NCBI GenBank assembly: GCA_945862475.1
Contig: CAMAYW010000176.1
Span: 1 to 5,770, forward strand
Reading direction: 5' to 3'
DNA: 5,770 bases
From: Bacteriovorax stolpii
GTDB lineage: Bacteria > Bdellovibrionota > Bacteriovoracia > Bacteriovoracales > Bacteriovoracaceae
In this document: one piece after another, positions 1 through 5,358 of the stretch
Layout: every line of letters begins with the position of its first letter
How positions within the stretch are numbered: position 1 is the stretch's first letter
Notes under the pieces: generated by a model
What the model was told of the DNA's origin: nothing
Databases searched by the model: none
The model's input: only the letters and a program-made list of their open reading frames with translations
Made by a program: the position numbers and the translations under genes

Positions 1-164
1 TCAATCTTTTTTTGTCGATTTGTAAGGGACTCAATCTCCCATACTGACAACTGGGGTGGTGATGAAAGTTGTTCAGAATGAAAAGCATATGACTTGGGTA
101 GTCCCGAAAGAACAGAAATCATACCAACTAGGAGCGTGAAAAGAAGAAAGTAAATAGGTTTCAT
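1..164 (-). CDS. Secreted protein with Sec signal peptide, N-terminal fragment
   Basis: I do not recognise this gene. The visible part codes for 54 residues beginning MKPIYFLLFTLLVGMISVLS and runs open off the left edge. Residues 1-27 form a typical Sec signal peptide: Lys2, a hydrophobic core at about 4-22, then a small-residue site Ser25-Tyr26-Ala27 for signal peptidase I. The mature part starts FHSEQLSSPPQLSVWEIES and becomes charged (NRQKK). It has no lipobox, so a periplasmic, outer-membrane or secreted soluble product is expected. The ATG is the first possible start, because an in-frame TAG stop lies directly before it (165-167). No Shine-Dalgarno sequence precedes it, which agrees with the promoter placed almost on top of the start. 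Function cannot be told from this piece. The gene is transcribed divergently from the helicase. Confidence 0.72.
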   Translation of the reverse strand, partial: MKPIYFLLFTLLVGMISVLSGLPKSYAFHSEQLSSPPQLSVWEIESLTNRQKKI

Positions 165-173
165 CTAAAAAAT

Positions 174-201
174 ATTTTAAGTTATTCTCAATTTCTCTCA
201 A
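174..201 (-). promoter_or_regulatory. Sigma70-type promoter of the left-edge secreted protein
   Basis: Read on the minus strand, TTGAGA (196-201, 5 of 6 consensus bases) is followed by a 16-base spacer and TAAAAT (174-179, 5 of 6). Transcription should begin near 166-168, only two to four bases before the ATG at 164. The predicted mRNA is leaderless or nearly so, matching the absence of a ribosome binding site. The same -35 hexamer and spacer length recur in the promoter of the DUF192 lipoprotein in this window, which supports the call. Confidence 0.5.
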
Positions 202-294
202 GATAAAAATGTAAAAAATTCTTATGTAATTAAACCGTAAATGTTGGAAATCAGACTAAAAAGCTTCAGTTACGAGATTCTGTTTAACGCACTA

Positions 295-340
295 TTTACA
301 AATCAATTAAGTTTGTGCTAAAAGGTCGTAGTCGTATATT
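295..340 (+). promoter_or_regulatory. Candidate promoter(s) of the DEAD-box helicase
   Basis: Two overlapping sigma70-like arrangements are visible and cannot be separated by eye. One is TTTACA (295-300, 5 of 6) with an 18-base spacer to TAAAAG (319-324), preceded by TG at 316-317 as in extended -10 promoters. The other is TTGTGC (313-318, only 3 of 6) with a 16-base spacer to TATATT (335-340, 5 of 6). Transcription would start near 331 or 347, leaving an untranslated leader of about 130-150 bases, long for a bacterial gene. Confidence 0.35.
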
Positions 341-378
341 TTGTACCTTGTTTCCACCCGGATCTTTTCGTCTATCTA

Positions 379-421
379 GGTCTAAGTGGTTCCTCAGGGC
401 TGTTTTGAGACCATTTGGACC
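379..421 (+). promoter_or_regulatory. Long stem-loop in the 5' leader of the helicase mRNA
   Basis: GGTCTAAGTGGT (379-390) pairs with ACCATTTGGACC (410-421) over 12 consecutive pairs, ten Watson-Crick and two G-U. After a two-base bulge (391-392) the stem continues with CTCA (393-396) against TGAG (406-409), and three further G-U pairs are possible. The loop region at 397-405 reads GGGCTGTTT. No T tract follows, so this is not an intrinsic terminator. It ends about 45 bases before the ribosome binding site. Structured leaders are known for DeaD-type helicase genes, and self-regulation or temperature control is the natural guess; no regulator is shown by the sequence. Confidence 0.6.
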
Positions 422-466
422 AGGCCTCATCTACATTCAAAATGCGCATAACAAATAACTTTCTCG

Positions 467-473
467 AAAGGAG
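467..473 (+). promoter_or_regulatory. Ribosome binding site deciding the helicase start
   Basis: AAAGGAG lies seven bases before the ATG at 481, an almost ideal Shine-Dalgarno placement. It fixes the start there and not at the in-frame TTG at 415 or ATG at 442, neither of which has such a site. The first four bases could pair with CTTT at 459-462 across a CTCG loop, a weak four-pair hairpin that partly covers the site. Confidence 0.8.
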
Positions 474-480
474 AAAACGC

Positions 481-2202
481 ATGTCTTTTAATGAACTTGG
501 ACTCAAAGAGTCTTCCCTCAAAGCAATCGCAAAAATGGGCTTTGAAGCACCATCAGAAATTCAGTTACAGGCCATTCCTGTATTACTTAAAGGTGACGTT
601 GATTTTATCGGCCAGGCCCAAACTGGATCTGGTAAAACGGCGGCTTTTGTTCTTCCACTTTTAGAAAAACTTGATTTTAAATCACCGGCCCTTCAAGCCG
701 TGATTCTTGCTCCAACACGAGAGCTTGCTAACCAAATTAACGAAGAAATCCAAAAGCTATCGGCCTTTGAACCCATCCGTTCAATGTCTGTTTACGGTGG
801 TACTTCTGTAGGACTTCAGATTAAAGATTTCAAATCGAAAAAACCTCAAGTCGTTGCTGGTACTCCAGGACGAGTTATGGATTTAATTGAGCGCGGAGTT
901 TTAAAATTTGAAGCTACAAAATTCGTGATCCTTGATGAAGCAGATGAAATGCTTGATATGGGATTCTTTGATGACGTAACAGCAATCATTGACCAAATTC
1001 CAGAAAAGAGAATTTGGATGTTCTCTGCAACTCTTCCAGGACCTATTTCAGATCTTGTGAACCGTGAGTTTTCTAATCCAGTCACTGTTCGAGTTACAAA
1101 AAAAGTTTTAACAGCAGACTCTGTTGAGCAAAAAGCGGTCGTTGTTCGACGTGAAAATGGTATCGAAGCTCTCTGTCGTTATATGGATTATACAGATAAT
1201 ATGTATGCCATCATTTTTACTCGTACAAAAATTGGGGCCAAGGAATTAACTGACGAGCTCAATGCGCGTGGTTATCCGACAGATGCTCTTCACGGGGACA
1301 TGGATCAAGCTGCTCGTGATATGACGATGAAAAAATTTAAAGAGAAGAAAATTAATCTTCTTGTTTGTACTGACGTTGCTGCTCGTGGGATTGATGTGAA
1401 CAACCTTACTCACGTGATTAACTTTGGACTTCCTCAAGATAATGAATCTTATGTACACAGAATTGGTCGTACTGGCCGTGGTGGATCTAAAGGGATTTCA
1501 CTTTCAATTATTGAACCAAATGAGCAAGGTCGCGTAGGTCAGATCGAGCGTCTTACGAAAGCCAAAATTGAAAGAGTCTTTCTACCTAAAGTGAATGAGA
1601 TCAGAGAGAAAATTTTAGAGAAGTCTTTAAAGCGTTTTACTGATCATATTGCTTCTTTTCATGATGAAGAAGTTCTTCACTATGATGCTTTTAAAGAAAA
1701 ATTCGATTCTCTAGATAAGGAAGACATCATTAAAGGTATTTATGGCTTCATGTTCGAAAATACTTTGAAGCGCTACCAAAAAGCGCAAGAAATTGATGTC
1801 GCTCCTCGTGGCCAAGGTGAACGTCCTCAAGGTGTCAGAGTTCAGACTGGTATGCAGAGATTCTTCATCAACCTCGGTACGATGGATGGAGCAAATCCTG
1901 GTGAATTATTGAAATTTGTTTCTAATTCAACAGGTATTTCTGGCAGAAATCTAGGTCGTATTGAAACTAAAGAAAAATTCGCTTTCATTGAAGCTCCTTC
2001 GGAATTTACCGATGCGATGATGAACCTCAAAGGTGAGATGTTTGGAACTCGTCGAGTTTCAATTGAACTCGCAACTGCTCCTGCCTCAAATGGTGGCGGT
2101 CGTGGTTTCGGTGGCGGCGGCGGTGGTTTTAGAGGCGGTCGTAGCGGTGACCGTGGAGGGGATCGTGGTGGACGCTCTTTCGGTAGGGGCAATCGTTACT
2201 AG
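481..2202 (+). CDS. deaD: ATP-dependent DEAD-box RNA helicase, DeaD/CsdA type
   Basis: A 573-residue cytoplasmic RNA helicase that uses ATP to unwind short RNA duplexes. The family acts in ribosome assembly, mRNA turnover and cold adaptation. All core motifs are present: Q motif with Phe3 and Gln28; motif I AQTGSGKT (46-53); Ia PTRELA (78-83); GG (106-107); TPGR (128-131); motif II DEAD (152-155); III SAT (182-184); IV IIFTRTK (244-250); V TDVAARGID (297-305); VI HRIGRTGR (326-333). A linker follows, then a DbpA-type RNA-binding domain at about 457-531 (RFFINLGTMDGANPGELLKF), then a Gly/Arg-rich tail (535-573, 19 Gly and 8 Arg in 39 residues) that should bind RNA non-specifically. Domain order and size match DeaD/CsdA (629 residues in E. 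coli); DbpA itself lacks such a tail. The start at 481 gives the usual Phe-to-Gln spacing of the Q motif and has a strong ribosome binding site. A structured leader precedes it. It could instead be named a generic DEAD/DEAH helicase. Confidence 0.93.
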   Translation: MSFNELGLKESSLKAIAKMGFEAPSEIQLQAIPVLLKGDVDFIGQAQTGSGKTAAFVLPLLEKLDFKSPALQAVILAPTRELANQINEEIQKLSAFEPIRSMSVYGGTSVGLQIKDFKSKKPQVVAGTPGRVMDLIERGVLKFEATKFVILDEADEMLDMGFFDDVTAIIDQIPEKRIWMFSATLPGPISDLVNREFSNPVTVRVTKKVLTADSVEQKAVVVRRENGIEALCRYMDYTDNMYAIIFTRTKIGAKELTDELNARGYPTDALHGDMDQAARDMTMKKFKEKKINLLVCTDVAARGIDVNNLTHVINFGLPQDNESYVHRIGRTGRGGSKGISLSIIEPNEQGRVGQIERLTKAKIERVFLPKVNEIREKILEKSLKRFTDHIASFHDEEVLHYDAFKEKFDSLDKEDIIKGIYGFMFENTLKRYQKAQEIDVAPRGQGERPQGVRVQTGMQRFFINLGTMDGANPGELLKFVSNSTGISGRNLGRIETKEKFAFIEAPSEFTDAMMNLKGEMFGTRRVSIELATAPASNGGGRGFGGGGGGFRGGRSGDRGGDRGGRSFGRGNRY

Positions 2203-2236
2203 GAAAATAGTTCCTCCGTCATATTAAGTACTTGTA

Positions 2237-2297
2237 GCATTATGCTTCCCATGTCAAAATTTGAGTAACACACTAAATTAGACATGGGCAGCAATGC
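2237..2297 (+). promoter_or_regulatory. Long imperfect hairpin between helicase and division gene
   Basis: The core is a perfect 8-bp inverted repeat, CCCATGTC (2248-2255) with GACATGGG (2281-2288). Outward, GCT (2244-2246) pairs with AGC (2290-2292) after one mismatch, and GCATT (2237-2241) with AATGC (2293-2297) across a two-base bulge. Inward, AATTT (2258-2262) pairs with AAATT (2275-2279) and AGT (2264-2266) with ACT (2272-2274), closing on AACAC. About 24 pairs in all. No T tract follows on either strand, so it is not a standard intrinsic terminator. It may protect the helicase mRNA 3' end or belong to the leader of the next gene. Confidence 0.55.
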
Positions 2298-2300
2298 CCA
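2285..2300 (+). promoter_or_regulatory. GNRA-capped hairpin, alternative to the long hairpin
   Basis: TGGGCA (2285-2290) and TGCCCA (2295-2300) form a perfect 6-bp stem closed by a GCAA tetraloop, a member of the stable GNRA class. Its left arm is the same strand that pairs with CCCATGTC in the long hairpin, so the two folds exclude each other, as in attenuators and riboswitch expression platforms. No ligand-binding domain is recognised. Confidence 0.5.
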
Positions 2301-2319
2301 AAATACAGGATGTATTTTG
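2299..2319 (+). promoter_or_regulatory. Perfect 9-bp hairpin with GGA loop, CsrA/RsmA-like site
   Basis: CAAAATACA (2299-2307) and TGTATTTTG (2311-2319) are perfectly complementary around a GGA loop (2308-2310). The apex reads ACA-GGA-TGT and contains CAGGATG, which matches the repeat motif of CsrB-type RNAs and comes close to the in vitro CsrA consensus, where ACA and UGU flank the GGA loop. A second GGA (2323-2325) sits at ribosome-binding-site distance from the ATG at 2333, 15 bases downstream, a spacing a CsrA dimer could bridge. It could alternatively be a DNA operator, since it is a perfect dyad. No csrA gene is in the window. Confidence 0.45.
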
Positions 2320-2332
2320 CGTGGAATTAAGA

Positions 2333-2992
2333 ATGAATGAATCGACTCATGAAGAGTATGAAGAAGTAGAATCACCGTTCGCGTCAAAATCATCTGATAA
2401 ATCTCCTCACCGAGAAAGACTGCGTACCCGGAAAAATGTTTTTAACCGTCCCTTTGCGACGGATTCAACCAATGCGCCCACATATTTTGAAACAACAGCT
2501 ACGAGAAAGGCCATCGGTCACGCTGACCAAACGGAGCTTCTTGATCACAGACGTGGCTCTCTTCACGAGACTGAAATTGATTATTTGAATGAAGAAGAGG
2601 AAGAGATCGAGGAAGAAATTGAAAAACGTCCTGCGAGATCTCCTTCAGTATCCGTAAAGAAAAAAGAAAAACTTAAAAAAAATCTTCTCGCAAAAATTGC
2701 TTGGTCAGTTGTTGGCCTCCTTGTTCTTCGTCTTATTTTTATGGACCGTGGGGTTTGGGATTACTTCTCAACTGAGAGAGTTATTCAAGAGAATCGAGAA
2801 GAACTAAGATCCATTCAAAATGAAAACAAAGATCTTAAAATTGAAATAACGAAAATTCAGCTCGATAGAAATTATCAAAAGCAATTAGCTAAAGAGCATC
2901 TTGGAGTGATCGCTGCAGATGAATTTTTAATACTTTTTGCAGGCGAGAATCCTGATTCTTCAGACACTTCAAAAGAAGATATTTCCATTTAA
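2333..2992 (+). CDS. FtsB/DivIC-like septum formation initiator protein
   Basis: A 219-residue single-pass inner-membrane protein of the FtsB/DivIC family, which joins FtsL and FtsQ in the division complex and helps activate septal peptidoglycan synthesis. A cytoplasmic N-terminal part (1-116) is rich in charge, with an acidic run EEEEEIEEEIE (87-97) and a basic stretch KKKEKLKK just before the membrane. The transmembrane helix is at about 118-136 (ending LVLRLIF). Next come the family-typical juxtamembrane segment DRGVWDYF (138-145), a coiled coil at about 148-185, and the closing segment LAKEHLGVIAADEFLILF (185-202). E. coli FtsB has about 100 residues and almost no cytoplasmic part, so this extension is notable. 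The ATG at 2333 has GGA seven bases upstream. The earlier in-frame ATG at 2294 lies inside hairpins and lacks a ribosome binding site. The gene ends in a 4-bp overlap with the convergent DUF192 gene. FtsB versus DivIC orthology is open. Confidence 0.8.
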   Translation: MNESTHEEYEEVESPFASKSSDKSPHRERLRTRKNVFNRPFATDSTNAPTYFETTATRKAIGHADQTELLDHRRGSLHETEIDYLNEEEEEIEEEIEKRPARSPSVSVKKKEKLKKNLLAKIAWSVVGLLVLRLIFMDRGVWDYFSTERVIQENREELRSIQNENKDLKIEITKIQLDRNYQKQLAKEHLGVIAADEFLILFAGENPDSSDTSKEDISI

Positions 2993-3504
2993 TTTTTGGT
3001 TAATTTATCTTTAACTATTCTCTCAACTTCCAAGAGCGGGATTTGCCCTTTCCAGATGAGTTTTTCTCCAATGCTTATTTTGTGAGCAATGGGGGAAGTG
3101 GACTTCATCTCTAGAACATGGCGACACCAAACTCCTCGAGCTCTGGGGATAAGGTTAGGGTTCGCTCGACCAATATAAAAAGGAAGTTTACGGACGATGT
3201 CGATGACCTTTAAATCTTTATCAAGATAAAAGAGATCGAGTTCAAAGTAAGTATCAGGCATCCAGAAGTGTCTTTCATCATCTTGAGTATAAAAAAAGAA
3301 CATACCTTCTGCATCATCAAAGTCCTCCGGTTTCACTCCGGATAAACCCATCTCTTGGTCTTTTGACTCTATGGCCAGACTCGCTTTAATTGAGGACCCA
3401 AAACTTGTTTGAAGCTCAACTTTTTTCAAGGGGTTCTGGTTTTGTGACTCACTCTGGCAAGAGACAAGAGTAAAGAGAGAGAGGAGAACAATCAATTTTC
3501 TCAT
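2989..3504 (-). CDS. DUF192 family lipoprotein
   Basis: A 171-residue predicted lipoprotein. The signal sequence MRKLIVLLSLFTLVSC ends in lipobox Leu13-Val14-Ser15-Cys16, so Cys16 should be lipidated. Residue +2 is Gln, not Asp, which by the E. coli Lol rule would direct it to the outer membrane. A DUF192 domain covers about 28-150. Family hallmarks are EMGLSG (51-56), the glycine-rich turn before GMFFFY (67-72), the HFWMPDT segment (79-85, family usual FWMKNT), LDLFYLDKDLKVIDI (89-103) and RHVLEM (128-133). The biochemical function of DUF192 proteins is not settled. The ATG at 3504 is preceded by an AGGGA ribosome binding site eight bases away. A good promoter lies at 3543-3570 (minus). The stop codon shares TTAA with the stop of the convergent division gene, and the promoter overlaps the aspS start region. 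Confidence 0.85.
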   Translation of the reverse strand: MRKLIVLLSLFTLVSCQSESQNQNPLKKVELQTSFGSSIKASLAIESKDQEMGLSGVKPEDFDDAEGMFFFYTQDDERHFWMPDTYFELDLFYLDKDLKVIDIVRKLPFYIGRANPNLIPRARGVWCRHVLEMKSTSPIAHKISIGEKLIWKGQIPLLEVERIVKDKLTKN

Positions 3505-3514
3505 GAAGTTTATC

Positions 3515-3525
3515 CCTGATTCAGG
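3515..3525. repeat. Short dyad CCTGA-T-TCAGG in the divergent promoter region
   Basis: Two perfect 5-bp arms flank a single base. A one-base loop cannot close an RNA hairpin on these arms, so a DNA-level role such as a regulator site is more likely if it has any role. It lies just inside the predicted DUF192 transcript, next to that gene's ribosome binding site, and upstream of any aspS promoter. I cannot match it to a known operator. Confidence 0.25.
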
Positions 3526-3542
3526 TATGATTTCACAGTCTA

Positions 3543-3570
3543 ATTATAGAGATACGATAGGAGCTCTCAA
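3543..3570 (-). promoter_or_regulatory. Sigma70-type promoter of the DUF192 lipoprotein gene
   Basis: On the minus strand, TTGAGA (3565-3570, 5 of 6) is followed by a 16-base spacer and a perfect TATAAT (3543-3548). Transcription should start near 3536, giving a leader of about 32 bases. The -35 box abuts the aspS start codon at 3571 and the spacer covers the aspS ribosome binding site, so the two divergent genes share almost all of this DNA. Outward, the plus-strand sequence TAATTATAGA (3541-3550) is the only plausible aspS -10 region; its -35 is poor. Confidence 0.6.
3559..3563 (+). promoter_or_regulatory. Ribosome binding site deciding the aspS start
   Basis: AGGAG lies seven bases before the ATG at 3571. 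The next in-frame ATG (3601) aligns with the usual first residue of E. coli AspRS but has only AGGA three bases away, too close. The upstream start is therefore preferred, adding ten residues (MSSVKNLPGL) before the canonical MRTHHCGEL. Confidence 0.7.
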
Positions 3571-5358
3571 ATGTCATCGGTTAAAAATTTACCAGGATTA
3601 ATGCGCACTCATCACTGCGGAGAACTTAGAGAAAGTGATATCGGAAAAACAGTCACCATCTGTGGATGGATGAATAAATATAGAAATTTAGGAAGTCTTC
3701 ATTTTATCGATCTAAGAGATAAATATGGCATTACCCAGCTTGGCTTTGAGTCTTATAAAGAGGACGTAAATGAGTTAAGAAAATTCTCATTGGAATCAGT
3801 TCTTCTTGCCACAGGTAAAGTTGTCGCTCGACCTGATTCAGCGAAAAATCCGAACATGGCCACAGGCATGGTTGAGGTTCAAGTGGAACATATTCGTCCG
3901 CTCTCCATTGCAGAAGAGGTTCCTTTTCTTCCTCATGGAATGGTTCAGGCAACAGAAGATCTTCGTCTCCGTTATCGTTACCTAGACCTTCGTTCAAAAA
4001 AATTACAGGATATTCTTAGTCTTCGATCTGAAACAACGAAGAAAGCTAGAATGGCGTTGTATGAGCTTGGATTTAATGAAGTTGAAACACCTATTCTTTA
4101 TAAAACAACTCCAGAGGGAGCGAGGGACTATATCGTTCCATCTCGAGTCCACCCTGGAAAAGTGTATGCTCTTCCTCAGTCTCCACAAACGTTGAAGCAG
4201 CTTCTCATGATTGCGAATACAGATAAGTATTTTCAAATCTGTCGCTGTTTTCGGGATGAAGATTTAAGGGCCGATCGTCAGCCAGAATTTACTCAAATCG
4301 ATATAGAAGTTTCATTTCCAACTTTAGAGTACATGAAAAATTTGGCCACTCATGTGGTGAAGAAAATTTTTAATATGCCAGAAAACTTTGAGATGACTTC
4401 CATTTCTTATGACGAAGTTATGAGAGATTACGGATCTGATAAACCAGATGTCCGATTTGGATTAAAACAACTTATTGTCACTGATTTATTTAAGACATCA
4501 TCTTTTGCAACGTTCTCTGAAGTGGCCAATTCGAAGTATGGTATGGTGAAGGCAATGTTTATTCCAAATTCAATGGGAACACTTGCTCGTAAAGAGATTG
4601 ATGGTCTCGTTGAAATTGTGAAGCCTTACGGCGGCAAAGGTGTTGCTTGGTTTAAAGTTGAAAATGGTCAGGTGAGTGGTGGTATCTCAAAGTTCATTGA
4701 TCCAAATCTACTCAATGCTCTCTATGAAAAATCTCCAGAAAAGGGTGATGGCCTTTGGTTTTTTACGGCCGATAAAAATTTTAATATCGCTCATGATTGC
4801 GCAGATGCTTTAAGACGTTATTTTGGAAAACACTTCAACCTCATCAATCCAGATCAGTATGCCTTTTTATGGGTGTATGATTTTCCACTTTTTGATTACG
4901 ATTCTGACGCCAATACCTTAGGTGCAAAACACCATCCTTTCACTCGTCCAAAGGACGAAGATATGGAGCTCTATTACTCTAATGATAAATCGAAAGTGAA
5001 AGATGTGAAGGCCTACGCCTATGATATCGTCTGTAACGGATATGAGATTGGTGGAGGATCTATGCGGATCTTCGATAATAAACAGCAATCAAGAATGTTT
5101 GAACTTTTAGGTTTTACTCCTGAGGATGCTCAACATCAGTTTGGCTTTTTCATTGAGGCCCTAAAATACGGTACTCCACCGCATGCTGGTATGGCATTTG
5201 GTATGGACCGACTTATCATGCTTCTTGCTAAGACGGATTCGATTCGTGACGTGATTGCTTTCCCGAAAACAGCTTCAGCGACGGATTTGATGGCAAGTTC
5301 TCCATCAAAACCAAGTGATGCTCAAACAAAAGAATTGGGATTCAAGTGGCTTGATTAA
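3571..5358 (+). CDS. aspS: Aspartyl-tRNA synthetase (bacterial type, class II)
   Basis: A 595-residue cytoplasmic enzyme that charges tRNA-Asp with aspartate using ATP (E. coli AspRS has 590). Order: anticodon-binding OB fold at about 11-112 (CGWMNKYRNLGSLHFIDLRD), hinge LRYRYLDLR (133-141), catalytic class II core with TTPEGARDY, the PQSPQ segment (202-206) and KQLLM, motif 2 beginning FRDEDLRADRQPEFTQ (227 onward), then the GAD insertion domain typical of bacterial AspRS (roughly 300-420). The core resumes with HHPFTRPKDED, NGYEIGGGS and motif 3 GMAFGMDRLIMLL (540-552), followed by IRDVIAFPKT. Motif 3 has GMDR where E. coli has GLDR, a mild change. Anticodon-domain residues linked to tRNA discrimination are mixed: Leu40 as in E. 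coli Leu30, but Ser90 in place of Lys81. A ten-residue N-terminal extension is supported by the ribosome binding site. It is divergent from the DUF192 gene and overlaps the convergent RDD gene by four bases. Confidence 0.97.
   Translation: MSSVKNLPGLMRTHHCGELRESDIGKTVTICGWMNKYRNLGSLHFIDLRDKYGITQLGFESYKEDVNELRKFSLESVLLATGKVVARPDSAKNPNMATGMVEVQVEHIRPLSIAEEVPFLPHGMVQATEDLRLRYRYLDLRSKKLQDILSLRSETTKKARMALYELGFNEVETPILYKTTPEGARDYIVPSRVHPGKVYALPQSPQTLKQLLMIANTDKYFQICRCFRDEDLRADRQPEFTQIDIEVSFPTLEYMKNLATHVVKKIFNMPENFEMTSISYDEVMRDYGSDKPDVRFGLKQLIVTDLFKTSSFATFSEVANSKYGMVKAMFIPNSMGTLARKEIDGLVEIVKPYGGKGVAWFKVENGQVSGGISKFIDPNLLNALYEKSPEKGDGLWFFTADKNFNIAHDCADALRRYFGKHFNLINPDQYAFLWVYDFPLFDYDSDANTLGAKHHPFTRPKDEDMELYYSNDKSKVKDVKAYAYDIVCNGYEIGGGSMRIFDNKQQSRMFELLGFTPEDAQHQFGFFIEALKYGTPPHAGMAFGMDRLIMLLAKTDSIRDVIAFPKTASATDLMASSPSKPSDAQTKELGFKWLD

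Larger units (their letters stand above)
165..480. other. Divergent non-coding region between secreted protein and helicase
   Basis: This is 316 bases without a credible gene. The left end (174-201) holds the minus-strand promoter of the secreted protein. The AT-rich middle (about 202-294) shows nothing I can assign. The right part has a candidate promoter for the helicase (295-340), a leader of roughly 130-150 bases with a long stem-loop (379-421), and a strong Shine-Dalgarno sequence (467-473). A 26-codon open frame at 241-321 has no ribosome binding site and is not called. Confidence 0.6.

Noticed and set aside
241..321. Small plus-strand open frame of 26 codons
   Set aside because: No ribosome binding site, no recognisable protein features, and it overlaps the candidate helicase promoter.
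415..480. In-frame upstream extension of the helicase from TTG 415 or ATG 442
   Set aside because: Neither start has a ribosome binding site, the extension lies across the leader stem-loop, and ATG 481 has an ideal AAAGGAG and the standard Q-motif spacing.
1842..2192. Proline-rich open frame on the minus strand
   Set aside because: It is the mirror of the Gly/Arg-rich codons and RNA-binding domain of the helicase; the low-complexity proline run is a by-product of GGT/GGC codons.
2201..2215. 5-bp hairpin AGGAA/TTCCT right at the helicase stop as a terminator
   Set aside because: Stem is short and AT-rich and no T tract follows.
2294..2332. Earlier ATG start for the FtsB/DivIC-like protein, adding 13 residues
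   Set aside because: No Shine-Dalgarno sequence precedes it, it is buried in the hairpins, and the added residues consist mostly of the 9-bp palindrome.
2998..3016. GTTAA/TTAAC hairpin after the division gene as a terminator
   Set aside because: The T5 run precedes the stem on the plus strand and no T tract follows on either strand.
3326..3342. 5-bp hairpin TCCGG/CCGGA inside the DUF192 gene
   Set aside because: Short, no T tract, and easily produced by two similar codons; not enough to claim a role.
3731..4236. Open frames on the minus strand inside aspS
   Set aside because: They lie opposite strongly conserved AspRS codons, have no ribosome binding site and show no protein features.
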